A stretch of 64,000 bases of DNA from Sander lucioperca (Eukaryota > Chordata > Actinopteri > Perciformes > Percidae): positions 31,322,792 to 31,386,791 of the forward strand of contig NC_050173.1 of the NCBI RefSeq assembly GCF_008315115.2, written 5' to 3'. A model generated the notes under the pieces. That model worked only from the letters and a program-made list of their open reading frames with translations. It was not told where the DNA came from and searched no databases. Each line of letters opens with the position of its first letter. Position 1 is the stretch's first letter. Shown here piece by piece: positions 46,695 through 58,688 of the stretch. A program made the position numbers and the translations under genes.

Positions 46695-49600
46695 AAACAC
46701 CTTATTTTGCTCGAGCTTGGTATCTTCATAGTTTTACACCTACAAGTGGAAAGAAAAACAGATAGTCCTCCAAACAAAGCCTGAACCCTCACCAACACTG
46801 ATCCCTTGGAGGTCAATAAAGAGTATTTAGTAACGTGCACGACAAGTGGCAAATTGCGTTATCTCTTACAAAGCTCCCTTAATCTACATAGAGATTAGCC
46901 CAAAACATATTGTGAATCATTAGAGGGTTTATGAATAGTTAATTGGAGAGGGATAACTGAGGCTGGGGAAAAGCAATAATTAATGAGGCTGGGTACAGAT
47001 GGGACAGTATGGGATACTTAATTAAATTTTGGCCCTGAGAATGACCTATTTTTTAAGTTGCTTGGAGTACGGGTAAGTTTAAAGTCAATTAAAAAATGCT
47101 TTTTTTCCCCATGATGTTGCATGGACATGCAGCATTTTGTAAGCTTTTTGATTAAAAGCTATTGGAAATACTGTATATGATCTTCAACACTGACCAAATG
47201 TTTTTTTTTTTATTCAAAACAAGGATAGTTGTTAGCGTACAGTTTCAAAGGAGTCAAAGCAAGAAAACAAAGAGACACAATTTTTTTGAAACTTCTAATC
47301 AGTGCTGAGCTGTATGCCTGCAGGCTAACGCAACAGCATAATGCACAGTGGAAGCTTCCAAGGGCTGCATAATACTGTATATTATATATTATGTAAATAT
47401 CTCAGTGGCTAAATCTCTTCTCTTCAACTGTGAATGTTTTAGCATCTGAAGTCAAAATAAAAAAATCTTTGTTAAACAGCTGTGAGGATTTTGCTGTTTG
47501 TCTGTCTGTCTGTCTCTGTCTGGGGTTTCTGAGGACATTGTTGATGTAAGTAGCTGGCAGCTGCTGTCTTTCAGCTCACTGTCCAGTCAGATCCCTCGGT
47601 AACTGAGCCAGCCACATATAAAATCCTGCAATCACACCGGCTCATAAATGCCTGAGCAGGAAGACGTCTGCTTGCAGGTGGAGGTTTGAAGGCTGAACTA
47701 CTGTACTGCACAGTGAAACTCTGCAGATCAGCTAAAGCCACAGGAACACCTCCAGTGATAAGGAGTCATAACTTGCTGATGAAATCTGTGTGTAATTTAT
47801 CAAATACACTGTTAACACTTTGACACAAAGTTCTTTTCCAATAACAATGTTTTTTGAAACGTTATATTAAAAAAAAAAAGAAAGGTTCTGTTTCAAATGC
47901 CATGCTCATACAATACACATGGTAACCATGCTTTAAAAAGCACTGAAAAAATCCATGGCATTAAAATAAAAGACTTGGGATTAAATTCCCTAAGAGTATT
48001 TCATGGTTTTTAAATAATCTGAGAGCTGCAGTTTGTATCTGGCATCTGTACTGTTTTGATTAAAAACTTAAGAGGATCATATAGTCTGTTATGCAAGGTA
48101 TGTTAGTTTGAACTAATAAACACTAGACAATGTTATATTTATTGTACATTTATTGTAAAAAAAAAAATAATTTTAACATCTCTACTTTGAAGTTTATCAT
48201 AGAGTTTTTTTTCCCTTCAACAAATTTAGTGAATCCCGTGTCTGAAATTGTCTCCCTGTGCCAGAAAGGTAAACAAGTTGTCGTTTTATCTGTAACTGTT
48301 GCAGATTTGGTTGAGATGTGGTCACTGATGTTATCACTGCCTGATCGTGTGCATTACTGGAGGGAATTCTCAATCACAAAATCAGAAATACAGCAAAGTT
48401 AGAAAAGTGGATTGTTTAGTAAGAGATTGCAATCAGATTAGCCCAGGGGTTCCTCAACTGGGAGGAGGTTATCTTGCTTTCTGTAGACATTGACTACTTT
48501 CCCGCTGCATACTGATATAGCAGATAAGACACAGACAGGGATTTGGATGTGTCTTACAATTTAGAAAGATATGAAGGGAGTTAGATGAAGACAGTGCTCA
48601 GCAGGTGGCACCAAGCTCTAAAACTGCGAACACCTTGGCATAGTTAGCATAGCTCAGGGGTTGAAAAATCAGTTGACTCACTATTGAAGATGAAAAAAAA
48701 AGAGAAAAAGAAGTGTGTGGGTTTGGATAGAGCAAGCTGGTGAAAGAGATCAACCCACTAGCTTTTGGTTCTGGGAAGATTTTGCATGTATTTCTCTGAA
48801 CTTGTAAGCAAACAGAAAACTATCCATAGAAGAAAGGCATGAGCTATGAAAGAATGTCAGCCTGATGTAAAGTCTTGTAATAAAATCAGTCACAAGTTTG
48901 AAATGTGTCTTTGATTATTAGATCATATTCTCTTAGTTTTGAGTGCCTTTAAAACAAACACGTTTTAGCTGCAGCAGTGGACTTCTCAATTTAACCTTGT
49001 GAAGATGATAGATGTATTTCCCTAACATAACATACTGAATGGGAAGATGTGCTGCGGTGATTCATTGCAATTTTATTTTCATATTATGGTAAAAACATCT
49101 AGGAAAATGGTGTTTGCACATATTTGTTTACATTTTTTGTGAGAATTGTTGTAAGTATTTGATTATGGAGTGTTGCCTTCTCTGCATGAGTACTTTCAAA
49201 TCTCCTTTATGTTATGTTATGTACTAACCTATCTGTCACTATAAACACTCACATGTTTTACCCGCAGCAGTGGATTACGGTTACAGTTTATTTCAGGACT
49301 GCAGGGAGCCAAATCTTTTTGTACCAAGCTCCAAAAGTAAGCAGTGAGGGTTTTGTTTACATCTGAAGAATGAAAGCCAGCTGGGTGTAGCAGTAGGTAT
49401 AGGCTAACGTGGTCCTATTTAATTCTCAAGATGATTGAATGTCCCAGTCCACTGCTCCATAACGGTACCTGACAGCAGCCTTGTATGTGCAGGATGAACC
49501 TTTTGCCAGCTGCAGAAGCCTGAGGGGTGGTCTCGTGTCACAGCAGAGTTAAACAGAATATCCAACCATCTGCTCCTGCCTGACCAGGAAGCATCGCCAG

Positions 49601-52600
49601 ATTAGGAAACCTTGAGGGGTCTGTGATTATCTTGGGGCCCTGTCTACGGCAAGAGTCCTGTTTGGAAGTGGCCCACAAGGCAGTGTCGCCATCCTGAAAT
49701 TGAATTGGGGAGGATTTAATGGGTTTAAAGGCTTTGGCTCTCAGTGTGATAGAATCAGATAGGGTTGAAAATGCCAGGAAGTTGCGACAGGCAGAAAGGC
49801 ACAAAGTGAGAGAGATAGAGCGATAGAGAGAAAGAACTGAACACAGTTAAGACCAACTGATGGGAAGAAGGTCATTTTCCTGATTAAGTAAAGTTCATTT
49901 TAGGTTAGTGTCTCTGCGGCTTCATTTCTGTAAACAAGTATTACACTCATGAACCACATTAACTGATAATAAAACATCTGCCATACTGTTGAAGGCATGC
50001 TGTTACACAGCGGATAGAAGAGCCTGAAACCATTCATGCTGTCTCTTAAGACTGTAAGAAGCTCCAGTGGCTCCAAACGCTGTTAATTGCTATCCTATCA
50101 TTCTGTTAATGTGTATGCAATTTAACTTTTAATGCTGAATTTCAACATAAAGGCCAACTAATATTAAACACATTTATTTTAAATAAAACTCCAGAACGTT
50201 CAACCAATAATTATAATAATGACTAATTTCAACCACTGAAAAGGGGTTTTTGCTATTTCTCTATACTTCTGACTCAGAGAAAAAGAATAGTTAACCTACA
50301 AGAAAACCTGCACCCACAGGGAAAAGGAAAGTGAGTGATTGCTAATTTGTGAAGGGATAATGGCGCTTGTGTATAAAATGACTGTAAGGGAAAGTGTGAC
50401 TGAAGTATTGTCTTCAAATTAAGGGGAAAAGGAACCCAGCCTAAATATAATGCATTAGTTCTGATGGAAAAAAATTAGCAGCAAAAAGCAAAAAAAGTCA
50501 TATCAAGTTCCATGTGACTCCAAAACATGGACTGCATCTTAGATGGCTATACTTCCTAACCTAATCTGAAAAGAAAAGCATGTGTAGCAGTATTGGGTTG
50601 CTTGATTCATAATCAACTTTAACATCTACTGAATGTGTCTCTTTGATTCCGCTCTCTATTATCCAAAAAACACTATATTTGTCTGAGGAAAAAGCTGAAA
50701 ATACAATATAGCTTTTGATCTAGTGCAAAAAATGCCATTTCATACCCATATCAGGTTTCTGAGTGCATGGCAGCTCTGCAGGCATTGCACATTAGAGTTG
50801 TCATCAATGGAGAGAAAGCACTGGCCAATGTGTTATCTGTGCCTTTGTGCATCATGCCATCAAGCTGAAAGAGTGTGGGGAGAGGAAATGGAAGTGGCAA
50901 AATGGTCTCAATTGTGCTGCACACTTATTTCCTGTGAAGCATAGCGCTTATAGGATTTCAATACATCCAGATAGTGCTGCTTGCGATACGGGGCTTGTGA
51001 AAAGAAGCAGTGTGTACGTGGACTGAAACAGCCACTGCTGCAGCAGGATGTTTAAGCTCAATGCTGGAAATGAGCCCTGTTTTTTAGTGGTCTGTTTGTG
51101 AGACCCCAGAGAGGCAGGTACAAAGTGACAGCACATTAACTTGACTCCCTGGCGTCTCTCCTCCTCTGCTCTGGACTGTCCCCCTTTTATTTGCCAGATA
51201 ATTCCCACTTTGCGGACCCATGGGCTCTAAATGAGGAGAGGAGACCGGCTCTCACTGCCCAAACCTAAGGGTCATGACCACTCGTCATGGTTCCCAAAAA
51301 ATCTCCCAAAATGTCAGTCATCAGGGAGGGACTGCCTGCATTCAGCTGGCCTGGGGCATGACTAGAAAGCATGGCTCAGAGAGAGGAGAAAGGGAGAGGA
51401 AAAAGATGTATATTTTTATCGTGAGATTGATGTAAGTAAAGTATAAATTTACTGTAACACACATGAGCGAATAACAGAATCCACAGTCTTGCAAACAGAT
51501 GAAAATTAATGAAAATGTCCTCCTCAGCATTTCATGGAAGAATGCCGTTACATTTATTTGGAAATATCGCTGGGCTTAAAAGAACAAAGTAAAAGAAGAA
51601 AAAGATGTTCAGCTTTTGTAGGTTTCTCATCAATTTACAGCAAATGAAGTGTGACTTAAATGAGCACTCTTCCTGAGTGCCAGCAAGTTACTGGCAGAGA
51701 CAATGAAACAAAAAGAGCAGAAATCAGAGCGAGCTTCAGTTTGAATGTGATGGGAAATGAGAGGGCTGCACACAATGTTGTTTGTCACCACACCACCAAC
51801 AACCCAACAGCGCACAGAAGAAGATCATGCTGTGCTGTTGGACAGACATCAAAGGCAAAGGCCTCAAATAGTTTCTCTGTCACACTGGGTGACCCAGCAG
51901 CACTTCGCTTCCTCCATATGTATACACAAACAAGCCCATATCCATGAAACCCATGCATGCACTCTAATACACATATTAACACTCAGACACTTACACACAA
52001 CCCACTCGTATGCACTAATCATTTACCACCTAAACTGTCTAATACTGTCCTGCTGTCTAAGAAGTGGCATTTTATTTGCTTCTGCAGTCAACTAACTCAG
52101 CACCCAGATACATTTGGGAATCTGTCACAGTTGTCTTGACCTCTGATCTCTAAGTCACCCAATCCTACCGGCACCGGCAACCCCATACAGCTCCCTCCCA
52201 ATGTGGCATTTGGGGAAATGCACAACAGGTCTGTTTTGTTACTAAAGTTAACATGATAGAGGTTGAGCCACACAGGGAGAGAGGTGAGAGGTGAGGATGT
52301 TTTGGCACTTTGTGTCTTTCAAAGGGTCTTTGGTTCCTCTAAGGACCTGTAACATTTTAACTCACAGCATATAAATCACAGAACCATCTATAGTACTTGA
52401 GTGATAAAAAACAAACTACAAAGACAGGTTTGTTTTCAGATTGTCTGACTGGTCATTTATTTAATAAAAAGTCAGTTGTTCCTGTGTCACAAGAAAATGA
52501 AAGAATTCTGAAAAGCATACTACATAATGCACTCAGTGCATTTAAATTCAAATCTCATCACACAGAAGTGTATCATTTGTTTCTGATACCTATCAGGATG

Positions 52601-53009
52601 CACATCGTATGCTGATATGATGATGCATGGCCTACTAAAAAACTCAAATTGAGCTGCTTATTGAAAATGAGGCTCATAAGTCTCACTTAGACAATTTTAA
52701 CCACATGTTTTGATGAATATAATAAATAGGCTACATTAAAGTGTTTGTTGCACTTAAGACACTAAATCCAAAAGCAACTAGACAAACTACATTACCCCAG
52801 AGAGCATGTTAAGACTGGGCTTTCCTGTCACAATATTTCTTCTCCAAATTCACTTACTGAGTTACAAATTGAAGTATATGATCCGGGGCAGGATTTGATT
52901 AAAGAAGCCAATCATTTTGGCAATCAGACTCAAGGGAGACCCAACAGAAAAGAGGCTGATACATATATATAGATAACACAGATAAGATATTTGCTATGAA
53001 AACCATGTA
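46695..53009. other. Long non-coding stretch, no gene seen
   Basis: About 6.3 kb of AT-rich unique DNA. A (CTGT)n tract lies at 47498-47522. Regions at 46.92-47.17 kb have many TAAT cores and are noted in the findings. All frames are under 115 codons, mostly paired with antisense frames, and show no domains. No RNA genes recognised. Confidence 0.55.
47498..47522. repeat. (CTGT)n microsatellite
   Basis: About six TCTG units with one interruption. Confidence 0.85.
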
Positions 53010-53142
53010 AATATTTTTAATTTTCTCTCTTTTTCCCTCATTTTTCTCATGTTTGCAGTGCATCTTCATTATCTACAATCCCTGTACCTATATTGCTCTA
53101 ATTTGCATTGCAGTGCACCAAAACATACCAAAAGTTGTAAAC
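53010..53142. repeat. Dispersed repeat, copy 1
   Basis: Shares TCATGTTTGCAGTGCATCTT, TATCTACAATCCCTGTA, ATTGCTCTAATTTGCATTGCA and CCAAAAGTTGTAA with a second copy in the same orientation at about 58022-58141. The match is about 100-120 bp with scattered differences. I see no ends or coding potential; class unknown. Confidence 0.8.
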
Positions 53143-53273
53143 AAAAATGCTAAGGTTGGTTGAACATGATGATAGCCACAAATTGTTTGACCTGACAATG
53201 GGGCGTGCAGTAGAAAAACAAGATACTTTTCTTACTTATAGAAATAGCTGTAATGAAGCTGTAGCACCCAAAA

Positions 53274-53326
<53 letters not shown>

Positions 53327-53337
53327 AGAGAGAGAGA
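53274..53337. repeat. (CA)n(GA)n microsatellite
   Basis: About 50 bp CA followed by a short GA run. Cys-Val and Thr-His frames here are artefacts. Confidence 0.97.
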
Positions 53338-56190
53338 ACAAAAGCATATTACATTTAATTTCATTCTCCCAATACTGTTTAAAATGCAGGGTAATTATAC
53401 AAAACATTTTCTCTATTAAAAACCACCTCAGGCAGGCTGCTTCTTTTTCCATGACCTGAGAATTAATTAGAGACAACAAAGCATTTGAGAAAATAATAAT
53501 TTAAAGAAAATATTTCACTGTGAAGACTCTCTTTGAAAATGCAGTGGGACTGTGCAAGTGGTAGGACTTCAGGCCACCTTGTGTTGCTTGTGTGCTTGGT
53601 CTAATGGGGTTTGTCCAAAAAAAGATAATGATCTTTCCATGAAACTACCGATGGGATTTAATTATAACAGTGAGTGACAGGGCCCGGTAGCTGTGGTGCT
53701 GTGGCGCTGTGTTCTCCAGCATTTTTTTTTTTTAAATCCTGTCATGCAAGAACTCTGCTGCATAGTGCAGAAGGTTTCGTTTTAGTTGTGGGCTTGGGGG
53801 ATTTACTCTAGAGGCAAAATCCTTTTCGTAAGAATGGAAACAGCCTAGTCTTACAGTAATTGCTCAAGTATTATTATGTCAGAGAATGTGGCCAAGTAGA
53901 CATACAGTAGCTGCTAACCCTGGATTAGTACATCACTGTGAGGGGCTTAGTCAGTATTTCAAATACTTCATGACTTAATTACACTTAAATGGAGATGCGT
54001 CAACATCTTACAGTAATGACCTAAAAAGTAAGAGTGAACTTGGTTTCGACTGTGCTGCAGACATGGAACTTCTGGCGTGCTCGCCCTCAACCTGCCGCTG
54101 AGGTCACACATCCTCTGTGACTGGCCAAACAAATGCTGAGTGCTACAACTAGCCTCAGGAGCAAACACAAAGCATTCATCAGCAGCGTCAATCAGCCCAT
54201 AACTGTCACAACATGGAAGCTTTCAGGGGCCGTTTGTTTTTAAATCCATTTTTACCCACAGCTCCTTCGTCACTCACGTAGAAAACAAAAGACATTGGAA
54301 CGTTTTAAATAAACATATTCATTGTTCTAATGCTAAGTAAGGGCTAGGCTGTAATCAACCAAGAGGAGGTGGACTTTAAAAGCCTGACAACGCCAATCAA
54401 AGCTGATCCACATGGAGGACGGTGAGCAGCTTAAGTCTCCTCTTAAACCCAGGCCACCAAGGCTGGTCAATCAGGGGGAGTGCTCCTGCCATTTCCAGTT
54501 TAAAAGCAGTTATATACATAAATGGGTGGGAGTGAATTTGTCCTTAACTAAGTTTTAATTCCCCTAGATATCGTCTTCTGTGAGTGGGTGATTTTTTGTG
54601 AACACACATAACATTGTCTCTAATTTATGCTATTGTCCCATGATCCAATTCATAGGTAAGAAACATAATACAAGTGCGTACATAATTTATGTCCACAACG
54701 GTGTTTGAGAAGATGCTTTGAATTTTAATGTTTTTGTGTGTGTTTCTTTAAGGGTTGTGTGTCTGGTGTGTGTGTATGCATGGGTAAGCAGCAGATGCTA
54801 AAACTGATAAAATGTCAGGTCTACACTACCAGACCCATGGTTTGGAACTGAACTCTCTTAATTGTGAAAGATTAGACACATTTTAAATGTGGCAGATCGT
54901 TATTGTATGCTTTTAGCTGTGGCGGTTTAATTTATTTTGCCTGCATTAAAGATAATCAATACTCTATTGATTGCTATTACCATTTTGCTCCATTTCGTGA
55001 TATGTTCCTGCACCCGATCATACTGGCAGCAGAGGCACAGCTGGGGGATTATGTCGATATGAATATGGTTAAACCGTTTTCACATTAATCAACCTCAGAT
55101 TTTATTTTCAGAAAGGCCTAAAGCCCTACGATCGTGCATATTAATAAAAGGTTCATAATTGGAATTACAGGCAGTTTTAAGCGATGCTATTTATAAGGAA
55201 AAGGTGAAAGCAGTGCTTGGATTGTGTAGGCCTGACCTTAACAAGCTCTGGCACAAATTATAAATTTAAAAGAAATTTAGTTTAATTTCTTTCTTCCCAC
55301 ATATGTTGTGATGTTTAGAATACTTCTGAGCCCATATATAATTTCCAAACCAAAATATCCATCCAGAGCTTAGACTGCAAGTATTTAAAAAAATCCTATT
55401 TTTGTCAATCACATTGCCATCACATAAGCTGCACCCTGAATTTCTTATTTAGTTGTGATGTTTCCTTGAATATAGCAGACTATAATGGAAAAATAATCTT
55501 AGAAGCAATATCGAAATGCTGCTGTTGAAAATACATCATCATAAATCTGTTTGAACTTCAAATAAGCTGAAGACAAATGTAAAGGAGAGATCAAGCATTA
55601 AAGTCAAAGTAGCAGCACTTGACTGCAGGGACAAGTGAATCCTAAATGGAAACACTTAAATACATTTTTTTTTTTTGCCAGAATTGTGATCAGGTTCTGT
55701 ATTATTTTGGCCTCTGAAATAAAAATTAGCCTCTTTCACACACATTGTTAACCTAGGATTAACCTAAGCCCAGGGCTATACGATTCACACTGCACTCCTA
55801 CTAGCCCTGGGTAAAATGCTTGTTGGAGAACGTGACTAATGTTTATATTCTAAAATGCTTTAACAGCATGCAACAAAGTTAAAATGTCGTCATTAGCTGG
55901 GCTTTATGCGATACGCCCTCAAGCTGACACACAACACACACACTTTCAATCATCTCCCCAATGGGAAAACAATGCACCTCACTTTTCTTAGCTTTTAGCT
56001 AGATTGAGAATTCAAATTAGCCTAACATGGTTTGAAAGCTACTGGCAGGCTGGGGTACATTACTCAAAACTGTATCAATCACGTTAGTAATGTTAGCTTA
56101 AATGCCAACCATTTCATGTATGTGAATGGAGAATGCTAAAACAATTAGCTCCATACTCCAGGAGGTATACAGTAGTTAAAAGAAAACAAA
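53338..56190. other. Non-coding DNA, no gene seen
   Basis: AT-rich unique DNA. A segment at about 54900-55110 has enhancer-like site content and an incidental 61-codon frame. Near 55750-55820, a pair of AAGCCCAGGGCTA and TAGCCCTGGGTA words forms a small inverted repeat that could belong to a decayed element. Nothing else supported. Confidence 0.5.
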
Positions 56191-56511
56191 GGCCCTCACA
56201 CACCACCTGTGTCTTGGCCAAAAAGTTGCACTTGAACACACCACAAAGACTACTGTATGTGCATTCTTGACAGTCGTTTGCTTGCTATCCTCAACACTGT
56301 TTTTTGCTTAAGCTGAATAACCAATCAGAGGGATTCCTCTGACCGACAGCCCCGACGCCGATTCAAAATGTTGAATTGAAAATGTTGAATCGCCCGAAAA
56401 AAGGCAGACAAAGGCAGACGAGTAGTGACGGTGCGTGACACACCGAGAACACTAGGGTGCTGACGCTCAACTAGGACCAAGTGCTGATGATCTCCTTGGT
56501 GTGTCACGGCC
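56191..56511. mobile_element. Degraded inverted-repeat DNA element
   Basis: The left end GGCCCTCACACACCACC pairs with the right end, whose reverse complement is GGCCGTGACACACCAAGG. The interior contains GACAGCCCCGACGCCGATTC near 56345 and an inner CGTGACACACCGAG box near 56432, also partly inverted to the ends. It is about 320 bp, non-coding; the frame of 89 codons on the minus strand is a by-product. No clear target duplication. Confidence 0.55.
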
Positions 56512-56839
56512 ATAACCCTGCTCCGGAAATGTGCCAGGATTGTGCCAGTGGGAACACTTTCTTCTAAGGAGGCTGTTGGCCTGCAGCTAGGCATGCTAAG
56601 AAAACAGCTGAGGGCAAACAGTAATAAAGAAGTGGATGAAGCCTCCGGGTCTCTAAAGTGAAACCAATGCGGAAGGGCCTGCTTTCTTTTTAAAGGCCTG
56701 CAGGGGGTGACTCCACTGGTTGCCTAAGAGAAAATTACCCTACTTCTCACTTAATTTATTACCTTAGTTGTACTAAAAGACAGCAGTTTTTTCCGGAAAG
56801 TACATTTTGTTTTTCGGTAGCCAAAATTAGCACCATAAT
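56512..56839. other. Short non-coding stretch, nothing seen
   Basis: Unique sequence between two repeats, no supported feature. Confidence 0.5.
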
Positions 56840-57050
56840 CAATATCACAGTAAACAGATGCACCTTGCTAACCAAGCTAGCTAGCTAGCGCTAGCTGTTA
56901 AAACTCCACCCTCTCGTCCAGTCACTTCTGGCTCCAAAAAACCAACATAGCAACAGCCAAAATGCCACACTCAAGGCTTCGGTGGTTCACAAAGCAATGG
57001 GTCACATCATGGTGGCTACGCCCACTTTTTTAAACAGTCTATGATAGATA
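56840..57050. repeat. Probable dispersed teleost repeat
   Basis: Contains the word series CTCCACCCTCTCGTCCAGTC, ACTTCTGGCTCCAAAA, CCAACATAGCAACAGCCAAA and GGTGGCTACGCCCACTTTTT then AAACAGTCTATGA. I recognise this run as a recurring non-coding sequence of fish genomes, from general familiarity only. No ends could be fixed. Confidence 0.4.
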
Positions 57051-58021
57051 CTGACACTGAGTCAATACAGGTTTCCTTAGGCAGAAAGATAGACCTCGAC
57101 AGAGCAGAAGATATGTTAGAAAAAGAAAAGGAAAAGAGTCAAAGTATGGAATAAAAATTTGAAAGCGAAAGAGATGGTATGGGAGAGCGCTGGTTTGTGT
57201 GAGACCGAACCTTGACAGAATGAGGGAAGGAAGTTCAGACCTCGGTTTCTTGACAACGGTAATTACTTCCCTGGCTTAACTCATGGCCTGAATCCTCTTC
57301 ACAGCCAACTAATGCTCACCACTTGGGTTCAGTGCTGTACGTTCCTGTGACGAGAGATTGCCTGTAAAGAGTTTGTGCTTTACTTTTTCCACAATCCAAG
57401 CCTAACCAGTGGGGCACACTTCTTAAAGATGACTGGACAGCAAATCCTCAGAAGGGTAAGAGAAAATTAGGATTATGTTCCCTTATCTCACCAGCCAATG
57501 GGAGGATTTGAGTCTGTCTGGCCCTGATGTCTCGGCCAATCACAGCCTGAGGTTGAGGATCAAATGCACATGGGAGAAAGCAGCAGTGAAGAAATGATGC
57601 ACTATGATAGCCATGGTGTAGTTACTTTACTGTTCTGCAGAATACCAAAATGTACCTGAAGAAAAAATAATGTTAATTTTGTTTTTATGTTACTTTGACT
57701 GTCTCATTGTAAAATAATAGATGCACTTTTGTTTAATTGAAATACCCAGTAATGATGTTAATGTGGATGTTTATACCACAGACTGTTCAACTGTAAACAT
57801 TTAGTCAGTTTTCAAAGCTGTCAATATGAATTTTAATCAAATATTAATATCATATTGAGAACATTTTGTGCTTGTTTGGATTCACTTCATCAGCATGACA
57901 GCGTCAAATCAATGCTGGGCATGAATGCATAATGGATTTCATCTGTTGTAACACTTGAAAGACAAGTGTAACCAAATTAAATAAATTACATATTTTGGAA
58001 TTTGATGACAACCACAAAACA
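57051..58021. other. Non-coding DNA, nothing seen
   Basis: AT-rich unique sequence with no supported frame or repeat. Confidence 0.55.
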
Positions 58022-58141
58022 TTTTTGTTTTTCTTATATTTCTTTTTTTCATGTTTGCAATGCATCTTCTTTATCTACAATCCCTGTAGCTACATTGCTC
58101 TAATTTGCATTGCAATGCACCAAAATAACCAAAAGTTGTAA
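58022..58141. repeat. Dispersed repeat, copy 2
   Basis: Second copy of the 53.0-kb repeat in direct orientation. TCATGTTTGCAATGCATCTT and GCTCTAATTTGCATTGCA anchor the alignment. Confidence 0.8.
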
Positions 58142-58245
58142 CAGAGCATATGTTAATGCATGTTAATAAAAAGGGGGTCCTATCAACCTAGGAATAGGAA
58201 TATAGGAATTAATCAGGCAGACTCTGGCCACTCATGAAGCTGTAG

Positions 58246-58246
<1 letters not shown>

Positions 58247-58280
<34 letters not shown>
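58247..58280. repeat. (TG)n microsatellite
   Basis: About 34 bp TG repeat. Confidence 0.97.
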
Positions 58281-58282
<2 letters not shown>

Positions 58283-58634
58283 GCACACTAAATACAAATG
58301 ATATTGCAATGTAAGTGTATTGTGTTTGCATGCAATGCCATCTAGTGGCAGTACATTAGTGTTGCTCAAACAAAGCAAAAATCCACTATACATGGATGTC
58401 ACACTGAATCAGTGTGCATGCATGTACTGATAGATACTGCACAATCTTCTGTCCATTTGTACTGAATTATGCCCCTGTTGCCCTGCCCCCATATATGTTT
58501 ACATATCAGTGTAAAAAAACAACTTTGCACATCTCTACTACATTCCAAAATGTTAAAGTCTGACCTACATACAAAACTTACATGTATGGACAGTGCTATC
58601 ATTTCTCCCCACAGAGATAATTATTGTTGTTTCA
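58281..58634. other. Non-coding spacer before the LINE
   Basis: Unique sequence between the TG repeat and the first LINE-like codons. The exact 5' edge of the LINE is unclear because the first codons are shifted relative to one another. Confidence 0.45.
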
Positions 58635-58688
58635 ATGGCTTGCCAAAGAAGTGCGGTGTAATTTGCAGCAGGAATCATTGCTGACCCT

